NCBI GenBank assembly: GCA_046594215.1
Contig: JBKJPX010000022.1
Span: 1 to 64,000 of the forward strand
Direction of reading: 5' to 3'
DNA: 64,000 nt
DNA from: Panacagrimonas sp046594215
GTDB lineage: Bacteria; Pseudomonadota; Gammaproteobacteria; Nevskiales; Nevskiaceae
The notes under the pieces are model-generated. The model saw nothing but the letters and a program-made list of their open reading frames with translations, was not told where the DNA came from and made no database searches. The first letter of the stretch is position 1, and each line of letters begins with the position of its first letter. The translations under genes were made by a program, and so were the position numbers. Shown one piece after another: positions 7,637 through 17,136 of the stretch.

Positions 7637-9436
7637 TCAGAAGTTCGCTTCCTCCATCTCCATCAGCGAAGACGAACCGGCCCGGGCCTGCTGCATCAAA
7701 GCGGCGGTCTCCGGGTACAGTTTTGCGAAATAGAAGCGCGCCGTGCCCAGCTTGGACTTGTAGAACGCGTCGTCGCCGCCCGCCCCTTCGGCGAGCTTGC
7801 GCATCGCAACGCCCGCCGAGGTGCACCAGGCGAACGAGAAAACAAGGTGTCCCAGCAATCGCAGGTAGGGCACCGCCGCGGCACCGACCTCGTCCGGGTT
7901 CTTCATCGCCTTCTGGCCGATTTCCATCGTCAGCTTCTGCACTTCGCTCTGCAGGGAGTTGAGCGGCGCGATGAATTCCTGCATCGCGGAATTCTCGGAA
8001 AAGGGCTTGATGCTCTCCTGCACCGCGCGCCCGAACTTCATGAGCTTGGCGCCCATGTCGCCGAGCACCTTGCGGCCCAGCAGGTCCAGCGCCTGGATGC
8101 TGTTGGTGCCCTCGTAGATCATGTTGATGCGCGCGTCGCGCACATGCTGTTCGAGGCCCCACTCGGAGATGTAGCCGTGGCCGCCGAGCACCTGCATCGC
8201 CAGGGTCGTGGATTCATAACCGTTGTCCGTGATGAAGCCCTTGATCACGGGCGTGAGCAGCGCGACGAGATCCGCGCTCTCCTTGCGCACCTTCTCGTCC
8301 GGATGCTTGTGCTCGCGGTCGATAGCCAGGCCCGCCCAGTAGCTGAAAGCGCGCGCGGCCTCGACGTAGGCCTTCTGCGTGAGCAGCATGCGGCGCACGT
8401 CGGGGTGCACGATGATCGGGTCAGCCGGCTTGTCCTTGGCTTTGGGTCCCGTGAGCGAGCGCCCCTGCACGCGATCCTTCGCGTAGGCCAGCGAGTTCTG
8501 GTACGCGACTTCCGCCAGTCCCACCGACTGCATGCCCACGCCCAACCGCGCGCTGTTCATCATCACGAACATCGCGTTCAGGCCTTTGTTCGCGTCGCCG
8601 ACGAGCCAGCCCTTGGCACCGTCGAAGTTCATCACGCAGGTCGCGTTGCCGTGGATGCCCATCTTGTGTTCGATGGAGCCGCACTTGAACGTGTTGCGCT
8701 CGCCCGGTTCACCGGCGCCGTTGGGGATGAACTTGGGCACGATGAAGAGCGAGATGCCCTTGGTTCCGGCGGGCGCGTCCGGCAGGCGCGCCAGCACGAG
8801 GTGGATGATGTTCTTCGCCATGTCGTGCTCGCCGGCCGAGATGAAGATCTTGGTGCCGGTGATCGAGTACGAGCCGTCCGCGTTGGGTTCGGCCTTGGTC
8901 TTGAGGATGCCCAGATCCGTGCCCGCGTGCGCCTCGGTGAGACACATCGTGCCGGTCCATTCACCAGAGACCAGCTTGGTCAGATAGACCTTCTTCTGTT
9001 CCGGCGTTCCGAAGGCATGCAGCGCGTTGTAGGCGCCGTGGCTCAGGCCCGGGTACATGGTCCAGGCCTGGTTGGCGCTGTTCATCATTTCCATGAAAGC
9101 GCTGTGGATCACATGCGGCAAACCTTGGCCGCCGAAGTCGGGATCCATGCCCAGGGCGCCCCAGCCGGCTTCAACGAACTGCTGGTAGGCCTCCTTGAAG
9201 CCGGTGGGCGTGGTGACGACGCCGTCGCCCTTGTAGGTGCAGCCTTCGCGATCACCGACCTGGTTGAGCGGGAAGAGCACCTCGGCGCAGAACTTGCCGC
9301 CCTCCTCGAGGATGGAGTCGATCGTCTCGCGATCGATGTCGGCGTGTTGCGGCAGTTTGCGCAGCCCCTCGGAAACGTTCAGCAGCTCGTGCAGAACGAA
9401 CTGCATGTCGCGCAGCGGGGGGGTGTAAGTCGGCAT
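7637..9436 (-). CDS. acyl-CoA dehydrogenase with C-terminal extension
   Basis: FAD-dependent acyl-CoA dehydrogenase, the first step of beta-oxidation. At 599 residues it belongs to the long subgroup with an N-terminal helical cap and an extra C-terminal domain. Motifs include the flavin/substrate segment CLTEAHAGTDLG, GTKIFISAGEH, and the late helix QVLGGHGYISEWGLEQHVRDAR ending in INMIYEGTNSIQALDL. The catalytic base is expected just before the GTNSIQ region (Glu in IYEGTN). An acceptable Shine-Dalgarno (GGAG) precedes the ATG. It is transcribed alone, divergent from the YkgJ-type gene. Chain-length preference cannot be read from sequence, although the long subgroup usually takes long acyl chains. 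Confidence 0.95.
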   Translation of the reverse strand: MPTYTPPLRDMQFVLHELLNVSEGLRKLPQHADIDRETIDSILEEGGKFCAEVLFPLNQVGDREGCTYKGDGVVTTPTGFKEAYQQFVEAGWGALGMDPDFGGQGLPHVIHSAFMEMMNSANQAWTMYPGLSHGAYNALHAFGTPEQKKVYLTKLVSGEWTGTMCLTEAHAGTDLGILKTKAEPNADGSYSITGTKIFISAGEHDMAKNIIHLVLARLPDAPAGTKGISLFIVPKFIPNGAGEPGERNTFKCGSIEHKMGIHGNATCVMNFDGAKGWLVGDANKGLNAMFVMMNSARLGVGMQSVGLAEVAYQNSLAYAKDRVQGRSLTGPKAKDKPADPIIVHPDVRRMLLTQKAYVEAARAFSYWAGLAIDREHKHPDEKVRKESADLVALLTPVIKGFITDNGYESTTLAMQVLGGHGYISEWGLEQHVRDARINMIYEGTNSIQALDLLGRKVLGDMGAKLMKFGRAVQESIKPFSENSAMQEFIAPLNSLQSEVQKLTMEIGQKAMKNPDEVGAAAVPYLRLLGHLVFSFAWCTSAGVAMRKLAEGAGGDDAFYKSKLGTARFYFAKLYPETAALMQQARAGSSSLMEMEEANF

Positions 9437-9560
9437 GAGAACTCCAGTTCAGTGCGAGGAAAAAGTGCTGCCGTACTCTAGCGTATGCGTGTCATCGGAC
9501 CTTGGCCACAGCGCCGGCGTCGAAGAACACACCAGCAGGCCGGCGCGATAATCTGGTCCG

Positions 9561-9818
9561 ATGGACTGCCGTCCGCAATGTGCCGCGTGCTGTACCGCGC
9601 CCTCGATCTCCTCGCCAATTCCCGGAATGCCGATGGGCAAGCCGGCCGGCGTGCCCTGCGTGCAGCTCGACGACGCAGGACGCTGCCGCATTTTTGGTCT
9701 GCCGGAACGTCCCGCCGTGTGCTCGAGCCTGCGTCCGGCGCAGGAGATGTGCGGAGACACGCGCGAACAGGCCCTGCTCTTCCTCGGACGCCTCGAGAAG
9801 CTCACCGCGCCGTGTTGA
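9561..9818 (+). CDS. YkgJ-family cysteine cluster protein
   Basis: A tiny 85-residue protein with the CxxxCxxCC arrangement of the YkgJ / UPF0153 family, which is predicted to bind zinc or an iron-sulfur cluster. Cysteines lie at 3, 7, 10 and 11 (MDCRPQCAACC), with more in PCVQLDDAGRCRIF, AVCSSLRP and EMCGD. The family is widespread and its function is unknown. It is divergent from the acyl-CoA dehydrogenase and 84 bases upstream of the large envelope cluster. It is probably not part of that cluster because the gap has room for a promoter. Confidence 0.85.
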   Translation: MDCRPQCAACCTAPSISSPIPGMPMGKPAGVPCVQLDDAGRCRIFGLPERPAVCSSLRPAQEMCGDTREQALLFLGRLEKLTAPC

Positions 9819-9902
9819 TCGGCGACCGCACCTGACGCATCCGGAACCTGGGATGTCCCGGTATGAGAACTAAGATACGTCCACATCGCACGGTCGCCTC
9901 CG

Positions 9903-11243
9903 ATGCCCCGGTCTGTCCTGCCCACGATGACAAGACGCCTGTTCGCCCTGCCCATGCTTCTGTGGCTCGCAGGAGCGATGGCGGGCGTCGAGCTACCTGA
10001 GCCGCCGACACAGGGCGAATCCGCACGCGCGCCTCGCTTCGAGGAAGACCCTTCGCGACCCATCGACGCGCCCACCGCGGAGGCGATCGACCGATTGATC
10101 CAGGAGGATGGCCCGGCTGCGGGTGTGACGCTTGCCACCAAGGCGCTGTCGGCCGGCAGCGCCCAGTACGGGCCTCGCGACGCCCGACTGTCCAGGCCGC
10201 TGATCAACCTGGGCGCCGCCAAGCAGCGTGCCGGCGACGTGGCGGGCGCCTTGAGGGACTACCGCACGGCCATCGACCTCGTCGAGGCCAGCGGCGGTCC
10301 GCGTGACCCGCGACTCTTCGATGCCTGGTACGGCACCGGCTACACGCAGCTGTACTCGGGAAATTATTCCGGCGCTTCCGAGGCGCTGGGCACCGCGTTG
10401 CAGCTGCATCGCGTCAACCAGGGCCTGTACAGCGTCGAGCAGCTGGACGTGCTGCATGCGTTCGCGCTCGCGTTGCGTGCGCAAGGCAAGGCCGAGGACG
10501 CCGACGCGGTGGAGCTGCGCCGCATGCAGGTCGCGCAGCGGGCGTACGACGCCGAATCGCCGGACCTCGCCAAGGTGTTCGTTTCCGGCGGTCGCTGGTA
10601 TCGCGGTACCGGCGATTACGTGCGAGCCCTGCAGCTGGAAGGCCTGGCCCTGGGGATCCTTGATCACCACGACAAGGATGATCCACGCCTGATCGAGCCG
10701 CTGCTCGAACTCGCCATCAGCGGCACCGAGCGCCGCCGCGGCCCGGACGATCCGATGATCGTGGGAATCCCGCAGCCCGGCACGGCGCTGGCGCGTGCCG
10801 AGCGCCTCGCCGAGGCGCGCAAGGACGGCACCGTCACCGAACGCGCCGCGACGCTGATCCGCGTCGGCGACGTCCACTACCTGATCGGCAAGCGCGATTC
10901 TGCGCTGCGTACCTATGCCAAGGCCGCTGCCATCCTCGCCACCGAAGGCAGGCAGCCACCGTTCGATCAGCCCGCCTTCATCAGCTTCCGCGTTCCGCGG
11001 CCGACGCCGCTCCCCGACGCGGACGGATACGCGCTGGCGGAATTCAGCGTGGACACGCGCGGCGGCACCGACGACGTCAAGCTCATCGAGTCGCGGCCGG
11101 CCACCTTGCCGCCCGCAGTCGGTGCGAGCCTGGTGTCGGCGCTCAAGCAGGCGCACCTGCGTCCCAGGATCGTCAACGGCCAACCTGTCGAGAGCGATGG
11201 CCTACGTTTTCGCCTGGCGCTCCGCCGCGGTTCAGGTCAATGA
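9903..11243 (+). CDS. periplasmic TPR protein with C-terminal TonB-like domain
   Basis: First gene of the long envelope cluster. A signal peptide (MTRRLFALPMLLWLAGAMA, starting at an internal ATG at 9927) is followed by several TPR-like helical repeats over residues 60-330. A final domain of about 75 residues (YALAEFSVDTRGGTDD through LRPRIVNGQPV) resembles the TonB C-terminal fold. It lacks a proline-rich spanning region, so it is not a standard TonB; it probably works entirely in the periplasm. The stop overlaps the next frame. Both ATG 9903 and ATG 9927 are possible. In context it may carry force or contacts from the ExbB-like channel protein encoded 6 kb downstream; that is inference. Confidence 0.75.
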   Translation: MPRSVLPTMTRRLFALPMLLWLAGAMAGVELPEPPTQGESARAPRFEEDPSRPIDAPTAEAIDRLIQEDGPAAGVTLATKALSAGSAQYGPRDARLSRPLINLGAAKQRAGDVAGALRDYRTAIDLVEASGGPRDPRLFDAWYGTGYTQLYSGNYSGASEALGTALQLHRVNQGLYSVEQLDVLHAFALALRAQGKAEDADAVELRRMQVAQRAYDAESPDLAKVFVSGGRWYRGTGDYVRALQLEGLALGILDHHDKDDPRLIEPLLELAISGTERRRGPDDPMIVGIPQPGTALARAERLAEARKDGTVTERAATLIRVGDVHYLIGKRDSALRTYAKAAAILATEGRQPPFDQPAFISFRVPRPTPLPDADGYALAEFSVDTRGGTDDVKLIESRPATLPPAVGASLVSALKQAHLRPRIVNGQPVESDGLRFRLALRRGSGQ

Positions 11244-11308
11244 CGGAAACTGGGTGCGAGCGCGTACGTCCAGGACACGTCGCCCGCCACAACCGAGGCC
11301 TCGTCTTC

Positions 11309-12187
11309 ATGACCATCGAACCCCTCCGCACGGCCGCCGCCGGCCTCCTGTTCGGATGCCTGCTTGCGCTCGGCGGCTGCGCGTCAAAGTCGGCATCCAC
11401 TCCGTCCACCCCGCCGAACTCTGGGGGCATGCCATCGTCGGGAGGCACGCCGCCAGCCACGCCGCCTCCTTCCGGCGGTAGTGGATCTTCGCAGGGCAGC
11501 AGTCCGGCGAAGGGCGGCTCCACTCCTGCATCTACTCCTGCGTCTAGCGGTAAGACCGGTTCGACGACCGGCTCGCAATCGGGCTCGGCCTCTGGGTCCG
11601 GGACGGGCAAGTCGACAGCCGGTTCGGGAACCAAGCCGCCCGGGGGACCTTCAGGGTCGGGTTCCGGCACGCCCGCCGGCAGCCCTCCCGGCAGCGCGAC
11701 CGGCAGCAATGCTGGATCGGGCGCGGGTGGATCGGTTAGCGGCAAGACCGAGGCGGAACAGAATGCCGCCTGGGATGAACAGTTCTACGGTTCGCTCGGC
11801 GACTTCGACAAGCGCTTGACCAAGGAACAGGCCGACATCGAGAAGCAGCGCACCGCCGCGGCCGCCAGCGGCAAGGGCGGCGGCGCGTCCCCTGGCGAGG
11901 GCGCGGGGGGCGGCGGTTCCGGCAACGGCATGCCGTCCGAACTCCCTCCGGGCGAAGGCGGCGCGTCAGCCGGCAACGGTGGTGCTGGCGGCGGTGGTGG
12001 CACCGGTGGAGCGCCTGGAGCATCGGGCCCTCCGGCGCCCAAGTTCCCCGCTCCCGAAGGCATGCCCACAGGCGTCGACGACGACGTGGTTGCTCGCCAG
12101 TTGCGCGAAGCCGCAGAGACTGAAAAGGACCCGGAGCTGCGTACGCGGCTGTGGGAGGAATACCGCAAGTACAAGTCGCGCAAGTAG
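11309..12187 (+). CDS. low-complexity Gly/Ser/Pro-rich lipoprotein
   Basis: The product begins with a lipoprotein signal ending in the lipobox LGGC and then runs through about 110 residues made almost only of Ser, Gly, Thr, Pro and Ala. A short charged segment (EQFYGSLGDFDKRLTKEQAD) follows, then a second Gly-rich tract and a conserved-looking C-terminal helix (QLREAAETEKDPELRTRLW). The build suggests a flexible tether from the outer membrane to a small C-terminal binding helix. The ATG at 11309 gives the signal peptide; an upstream in-frame start at 11240 would bury it. No known family was recognised. The gene sits between two other genes of the cluster with short gaps. Confidence 0.7.
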   Translation: MTIEPLRTAAAGLLFGCLLALGGCASKSASTPSTPPNSGGMPSSGGTPPATPPPSGGSGSSQGSSPAKGGSTPASTPASSGKTGSTTGSQSGSASGSGTGKSTAGSGTKPPGGPSGSGSGTPAGSPPGSATGSNAGSGAGGSVSGKTEAEQNAAWDEQFYGSLGDFDKRLTKEQADIEKQRTAAAASGKGGGASPGEGAGGGGSGNGMPSELPPGEGGASAGNGGAGGGGGTGGAPGASGPPAPKFPAPEGMPTGVDDDVVARQLREAAETEKDPELRTRLWEEYRKYKSRK

Positions 12188-12201
12188 CCCGGGTGGCGAT
12201 C

Positions 12202-13383
12202 ATGAAAGCCTCGATCCGAACGCTCCTGCTGGCCCTGCCCGTGCTGCTGGCGTCCGGTTGCATCACCCAGCAGGTCAAGCGCGTCAACGAGGTGCAGGCC
12301 AAGCAGGCCACCGAAGAACTGCCGCTCGAGCAGCTGCTCGACGTGACGATCGTGGCCTTCGATCCCGGCGCCATCCCGGAGACGGCGAAGGAGCAGCAGC
12401 AGAAAGGCATCCTTCCCGAGGTGCGCAAGGCCGAGGCGAACTTCCTGCCGCAGGTCCTGCGCCAGGCGCTCGATGGAACCGGCTTCTGGGGAACGGTTCG
12501 CGTGCTGCCCGAGGCGCCGCCGTCGGCGATGCTCGTGGTGACCGGCAAGATCCTGCATTCGGACGGCGAAACGCTGAAGCTGCACATCGGGGCGAAGGAT
12601 GCGACGGGGCGCCCCTGGATCGATCGCGACTACGAGGAGACTGCGGCGGCTCTCTCGTACACGGAGAAAACGAACACCGCCGACCCCTTCCAGGATCTCT
12701 ACAGCCGGATCGCCAACGATCTGCTCAAGCAGCGCAAGGGACTCGACGTCGCCTCCATGCAGGAGATCCGTCGCGTCGCCGACCTGAAGTTCGCGGTCGA
12801 TCTCGCGCCTGCGCGCTTCGACGGCTATCTCAAGACCGACAAGTCCGGTCGCACCAAGGTGCAGCGCCTGCCGCCGGAGAACGATCCGATCGTCAAGCGC
12901 ATCGCGCTGGTACGCGCGCGCGACGACGCGCTCGTCGACACGCTGGACAGCCACTACGCGGTGTTCCGCCAGACCATGCAGCCGGCCTACCAGGACTGGC
13001 GCCGCGCGAACTACAACGAGGTGATCGCACAACATGAACTCGAAAGCGCAGCGATGTGGCGCAAGGTCGCGGGCGCAGCAGCGGTGATCGGCGGCATCGT
13101 GGCGATTGCCACCTCGGACAGCGGCGTGGGACAGGTCGGTGGGCAGGTAGGCGTGATCGGCGGCATCGGTGTCTTCTCCAGCGGCCTGCAGAAGGGTCAG
13201 GAGGCCAAGGTCCACGCGGAGTCGGTCAAGGAGCTCAACAACTCGATCAGCGCCGACGTCGCGCCGCGCGTAGTCGACCTGGAAGGAAAGACCGTCACCC
13301 TCACCGGCTCGGCCCAGGAACAGTACGACCAATGGCGCAAGCTGCTGCACGAGCGCTATGCCGCCGAAACCGGGACGCCCTGA
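12202..13383 (+). CDS. lipoprotein, possible LpoB/CsgG-like fold
   Basis: A 393-residue predicted outer-membrane lipoprotein; the signal ends LLASGC with the modified Cys at residue 20. The first half (DVTIVAFDPGAIPE, then VVTGKILHSDGETLKLHIG) has the alternating strand pattern of lipoproteins that assemble or regulate envelope complexes, such as the CsgG/LpoB group. The resemblance is by eye only. Near residues 290-340 there is a Gly/Ile-rich hydrophobic stretch (AAAVIGGIVAIATSDSGVG, then VGVIGGIGVFSSGLQ) that could be a membrane hairpin. The start ATG lies 14 bases after the previous stop. No catalytic motif is evident. Confidence 0.72.
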   Translation: MKASIRTLLLALPVLLASGCITQQVKRVNEVQAKQATEELPLEQLLDVTIVAFDPGAIPETAKEQQQKGILPEVRKAEANFLPQVLRQALDGTGFWGTVRVLPEAPPSAMLVVTGKILHSDGETLKLHIGAKDATGRPWIDRDYEETAAALSYTEKTNTADPFQDLYSRIANDLLKQRKGLDVASMQEIRRVADLKFAVDLAPARFDGYLKTDKSGRTKVQRLPPENDPIVKRIALVRARDDALVDTLDSHYAVFRQTMQPAYQDWRRANYNEVIAQHELESAAMWRKVAGAAAVIGGIVAIATSDSGVGQVGGQVGVIGGIGVFSSGLQKGQEAKVHAESVKELNNSISADVAPRVVDLEGKTVTLTGSAQEQYDQWRKLLHERYAAETGTP

Positions 13384-13508
13384 CGATCGATGTCGTCCGG
13401 CTACTCGAACGACGTGCGCGACATGAGCGGCCCCTGCCGCCCTCACGGGTTCTCCGTCGACCGGCAGCGCTTGTCGTCACTCTTTCCTTCGAAAAACCTG
13501 CCGAGCGC

Positions 13509-15074
13509 ATGAGGCCCGATTCCGAGTCGCCACCGCCCGCCGAATTCGATCGCATCGTGGCGCGTCGGCCCGCTGGGCCGGTCACCCCGGGACTGCGCGC
13601 CGCGGCTTCATCGGACCACAACGCCGCGCGCATCTCGGCGACCTCTTTCTGGATCGCCGCGATCGCGCTCTGCGTGATCGCCGTGCTGGTCTTCGCGCTG
13701 CTGCCTCGCTTCGTCTCCGCGCCGCCGGCACGCGAGGCGCAGCCGGCAGAGGTTGTGCCAACGCTCGAGGCGCAGGGCGCAAAGCCAGCTGCAAGTCCCG
13801 CTGCGGACGCACCACCCGCGACGCCCGTATGGGACGACGCGACGCTGCTCGAAGCGCGCGCCGCGGCGCAGGCCGCCCGCGCCCAGTTCGACGACCAATT
13901 CGCCAGGCTGCAGACGCGCGGCGCGCCGTCCTGGGGTGCCGCGGCACTCGAGAAGGCGCGGTCCGATGCCGCCGCGGGCGCGACGTCGTTCACGTCGCGC
14001 GATTTCCCCACCGCGCGCACCGCCTACGAGGCTGCAGCCGCCGGCACCACCGCGCTGCTTGCGCAGATCCCGCGCCAGCTCTCCGCCGCGCTCTCGGCCG
14101 GGGGCGATGCGCTCGAGGCGGGCGACAAGCCCGCGGCGCAGCAGCACTTCGAGCTCGCGCGAACGCTGGATCCAGACAACGCGCAGGCCCGTCGCGGACT
14201 TGAAAGGGTCGCGAGCCTCGATGCCGTACGGGCCCAACTGGATATGGCGCATCGACTCGAACAGGCCGGCGATCTCGACGGCGCCCGCACCGCCTGGAAG
14301 CAGGCGCTCGCCTTGGACAGGGACACGCAGAGCGCACGCGACGCGCTCGCGCGTCTGGACGCGCAGGCCGGCGACGCGACGTTCCGCCGCGCGCTCAGCG
14401 ATGCGCTCGACGCGATCGATCATGCGAGATACGAGGTCGCAGACAAGCAGCTCGCGCGTGCGCGTGCACTGCGAGCCTCGGACCCCGGCGTGCAGCAGGC
14501 TGCAACGCGCCTCGCCGACGCAAGGCGAGGCGTGAGGCTCGCGGAGCTGCAGCGACAGGGCGCTTCCCAGGTCGGCGCGGAGGACTGGGCCGGTGCGGTG
14601 ACGACCTATCGCGCCGCGCAGGAGCTCGACGGCTCGGTCGCCTTCGCGCGCGATGGCATGGCGCAGGCCGAACCGCGTGCCGACCTGGCCAAGCGCCTTC
14701 AAGAGTGCATCGACCGGCCCGAGCGCCTCACGTCGGCGGGCGGCATGGCCGACGCGCAGCGCGCGCTGGAGCAGGCGCGCGCGATCGGCGCACCCGGCCC
14801 TCGTCTGTCCTCGCAGCTCGCATCACTGGAGAAGCAGGTCTCCGCGGCCTCGACGCCGGTCGATGTGCAGCTGCAATCCGACGGCCAGACCGACGTGACC
14901 GTCTACAGGATCGGCCCGCTCGGTCGTTTCACCACCCACGCGCTGCAGTTGAAACCCGGGCACTACGTCGTTATCGGCAGCCGTGCGGGATACCGCGATG
15001 TGCGCCGTGAACTCGAAGTGCTGCCCGGCGCGCAGGGCCTGAGCGTCGCGATTCGCTGCGAGGAAGCGCTGTGA
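13509..15074 (+). CDS. single-pass membrane protein with TPR-like repeats and C-terminal PEGA-like domain
   Basis: About 521 residues. A short cytoplasmic tail precedes one membrane helix (FWIAAIALCVIAVLVFALL, about residues 47-65). The long periplasmic part is Ala/Arg/Asp-rich helical repeats (TPR-like, for example ALEAGDKPAAQQHFELARTL). The last 75 residues (VDVQLQSDGQTDVTVYRIG through KPGHYVVIGSRAGYRDVRREL) read as a PEGA-type beta domain. Its stop overlaps the start of the next gene by four bases (GTGA), so the two are coupled and probably interact. The 125-base gap upstream has no better in-frame ATG. Function unknown; architecture points to an envelope scaffold. Confidence 0.75.
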   Translation: MRPDSESPPPAEFDRIVARRPAGPVTPGLRAAASSDHNAARISATSFWIAAIALCVIAVLVFALLPRFVSAPPAREAQPAEVVPTLEAQGAKPAASPAADAPPATPVWDDATLLEARAAAQAARAQFDDQFARLQTRGAPSWGAAALEKARSDAAAGATSFTSRDFPTARTAYEAAAAGTTALLAQIPRQLSAALSAGGDALEAGDKPAAQQHFELARTLDPDNAQARRGLERVASLDAVRAQLDMAHRLEQAGDLDGARTAWKQALALDRDTQSARDALARLDAQAGDATFRRALSDALDAIDHARYEVADKQLARARALRASDPGVQQAATRLADARRGVRLAELQRQGASQVGAEDWAGAVTTYRAAQELDGSVAFARDGMAQAEPRADLAKRLQECIDRPERLTSAGGMADAQRALEQARAIGAPGPRLSSQLASLEKQVSAASTPVDVQLQSDGQTDVTVYRIGPLGRFTTHALQLKPGHYVVIGSRAGYRDVRRELEVLPGAQGLSVAIRCEEAL

Positions 15075-17134
15075 GCGGACCGGATCGCCGGGATGACGAG
15101 TCTTTGCGCATCGCACCGGCGCCCTATCGCCCGCCTTCGGGGGTCGCGGTGGCGTCGTCAGGACGCGCGTCCTCGTCCCTGCCGATCGTGCTCGGCGTGG
15201 CCTTCCTGCTCGCCGCGATCGCGTGCGCCTTCCTGTTCTTCGCGCGCTCGGTGCAGTTCGAGGTCGTACCGTCCGGCGCGAAGCTGCACGTGGACGGCGG
15301 CGTAGGCCTCGCAATGGGTTCCGGCTACCTGCTGCTTCCCGGCAACGTGCACGTCAGGGCCCACGCCGACGGCTACGAGGACCTCGCAGCCGACGTGGTG
15401 GTGGGAAAGGAGGCGCAGCAGAAGCTGCATTTCGAGATGAAGCTCCTGCCGGGGTCGCTCACGCTGATCACCGAACCGGCCGCCGAGGTGTTCGTCGACA
15501 ACAACCCGCGCGGCAGCACCCCGATGGCGCCGCTCGAACTGGCCGCCGGCTCGCACCAACTCATGCTGCGCGCCCCGCGGTACCAGGCCTGGCAGTCGGA
15601 AGTGAAGATCGAAGGCGGCGGCGTGGCGCAGACGCTGAAGGTGCAGCTGGTCCCGGGATGGGCGCCGGTGTCCCTGAGCTCCGCTCCTGCCGGCGCCGAG
15701 ATTCGCATCGACGGACAGGCGCAGGGCCGCACGTCGCAGACGCTCGAACTCGGTGCAGGTGTGCACGCGGTCGAGCTCCGGCTGGCGGGCTATGCGACGT
15801 GGCGCGACTCGATCACCGTGCACGCCAACGAGCCGCTCAAACTGGCCGAGGCGAAGCTGCAGGCCGCCGCAGGCGTGGTGCACCTGAGCAGCACGCCGAG
15901 CGGCGCATCCGTTCGCGTGGGCAACGAGTTCCGCGGGCAGACGCCGATCGATCTCAAGCTGTCGCCGGGCGAGTCGCACCTGCTGCAGCTCTCGGCGCCC
16001 GGTCACAAGCCGGCGCAGCGCAGTGTCGAGATCACCTCCGACGAAAGCCAGAACCTGAGCCTGAGCCTGGAGCCGATCCTGGCGCCTGTGGTCTTCGACG
16101 TGCAGCCGCCCGATGCCGTCGTGAAGATCGACGGCCGTCCGCTGCCGGCCGGCACGGTGCGGCTCGAGTTGGTGGCGATCGCACACAGGATCGAGGCGGC
16201 CAAGCCTGGTTTCGTATCCTGGTCGGGCAGCGTCACACCGCGTCCAGGATTCGAGCAGCGCGTCGAGATTCGAATGAACAGCGAAGCCGAGGCCCGCGCG
16301 GCGCGCACCCCGGCGAAGATCACGAGCAAGGCAGGTCTGGCCCTCGTGCTCGTGCAGCCCGGCGCCTACGTCATGGGAACGCCCCGCGGCGAGCAGGGCC
16401 GACAGGTCAACGAGCCGCTGCGGCCCGTGAAGCTGACGCGCGCTTTTTATCTGGGCGCGACCGAGGTCACGAACGCGCAGTTCCGCAAGTTCACTTCTCA
16501 CGCCTCCGGGATCATCAAGCAGCAGACGCTCGACAACGAAAGCCAGCCCGTGGTGCGTGTGAGCTGGGAAGACGCGGCGCGCTATTGCAACTGGCTGTCG
16601 CAGCAGGACGGCCTGCCGGCCGCCTATCGCGAGGAAGGCGCCTCGATGCAGCTCGTGCAGCCCGTGGCCACGGGGTACCGCCTGCCCACCGAGGCCGAGT
16701 GGGAATGGGCCGCGCGTTTCGCGGGCCGGGGCTCCGCGCAGCGCTACCCCTGGGGCAGCGGATTTCCGCCGCCGCCCAAGTCCGGCAACTTCGCCGACCC
16801 GGCCGCGGCGGCCTACGTGCCCCAGGTCCTGGCCGGTTACGAAGACGGCTACGTTGCGACGGGACCGGTCGGCAGTTTTCCGCCGAACGCGCTGGGCATC
16901 TTCGACCTGGGCGGCAACGTCGCCGAGTGGGCCCACGACGTCTACGACCCCACCCTGCCTGTCGACCCACCCGAGGCGGTCGATCCTCTGGGCGCCACGG
17001 TCGGGGCCGATCACGTGATCCGCGGATCGAGCTGGATGCATGGACGGCTCATCGAATTGCGCCTGGCGTTCCGCGAGGCCGGCCGCGAGCCGCGTGCCGA
17101 CGTAGGATTCCGCGTGGCGCGTTACGCGGAGTAG
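15071..17134 (+). CDS. membrane protein with five PEGA repeats and an FGE/SUMF1-like domain
   Basis: A 687-residue protein: cytoplasmic tail, one membrane helix (LPIVLGVAFLLAAIACAFLF, about residues 37-57), then five PEGA repeats of about 70 residues each. Each has the pattern PxGAxVxVDG...L.PG.H.L.....GY. The C-terminal 270 residues form a formylglycine-generating-enzyme-type domain (YVMGTPRGEQ, YLGATEVTNAQFRKF, VSWEDAARYCNWLS, YRLPTEAEWEWAARF, DLGGNVAEWAHDVY, RGSSWMHG). The two catalytic cysteines of true FGE are absent from the RGSSW...GFR segment, so this is probably a binding rather than an oxidising domain. It starts at GTG overlapping the previous stop, and the next gene begins two bases after its stop. 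Confidence 0.88.
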   Translation: MSGPDRRDDESLRIAPAPYRPPSGVAVASSGRASSSLPIVLGVAFLLAAIACAFLFFARSVQFEVVPSGAKLHVDGGVGLAMGSGYLLLPGNVHVRAHADGYEDLAADVVVGKEAQQKLHFEMKLLPGSLTLITEPAAEVFVDNNPRGSTPMAPLELAAGSHQLMLRAPRYQAWQSEVKIEGGGVAQTLKVQLVPGWAPVSLSSAPAGAEIRIDGQAQGRTSQTLELGAGVHAVELRLAGYATWRDSITVHANEPLKLAEAKLQAAAGVVHLSSTPSGASVRVGNEFRGQTPIDLKLSPGESHLLQLSAPGHKPAQRSVEITSDESQNLSLSLEPILAPVVFDVQPPDAVVKIDGRPLPAGTVRLELVAIAHRIEAAKPGFVSWSGSVTPRPGFEQRVEIRMNSEAEARAARTPAKITSKAGLALVLVQPGAYVMGTPRGEQGRQVNEPLRPVKLTRAFYLGATEVTNAQFRKFTSHASGIIKQQTLDNESQPVVRVSWEDAARYCNWLSQQDGLPAAYREEGASMQLVQPVATGYRLPTEAEWEWAARFAGRGSAQRYPWGSGFPPPPKSGNFADPAAAAYVPQVLAGYEDGYVATGPVGSFPPNALGIFDLGGNVAEWAHDVYDPTLPVDPPEAVDPLGATVGADHVIRGSSWMHGRLIELRLAFREAGREPRADVGFRVARYAE

Positions 17135-17136
17135 TG

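Noticed and set aside
16320..17134. Active formylglycine-generating enzyme
   Set aside because: The catalytic cysteine pair is absent from the C-terminal segment.
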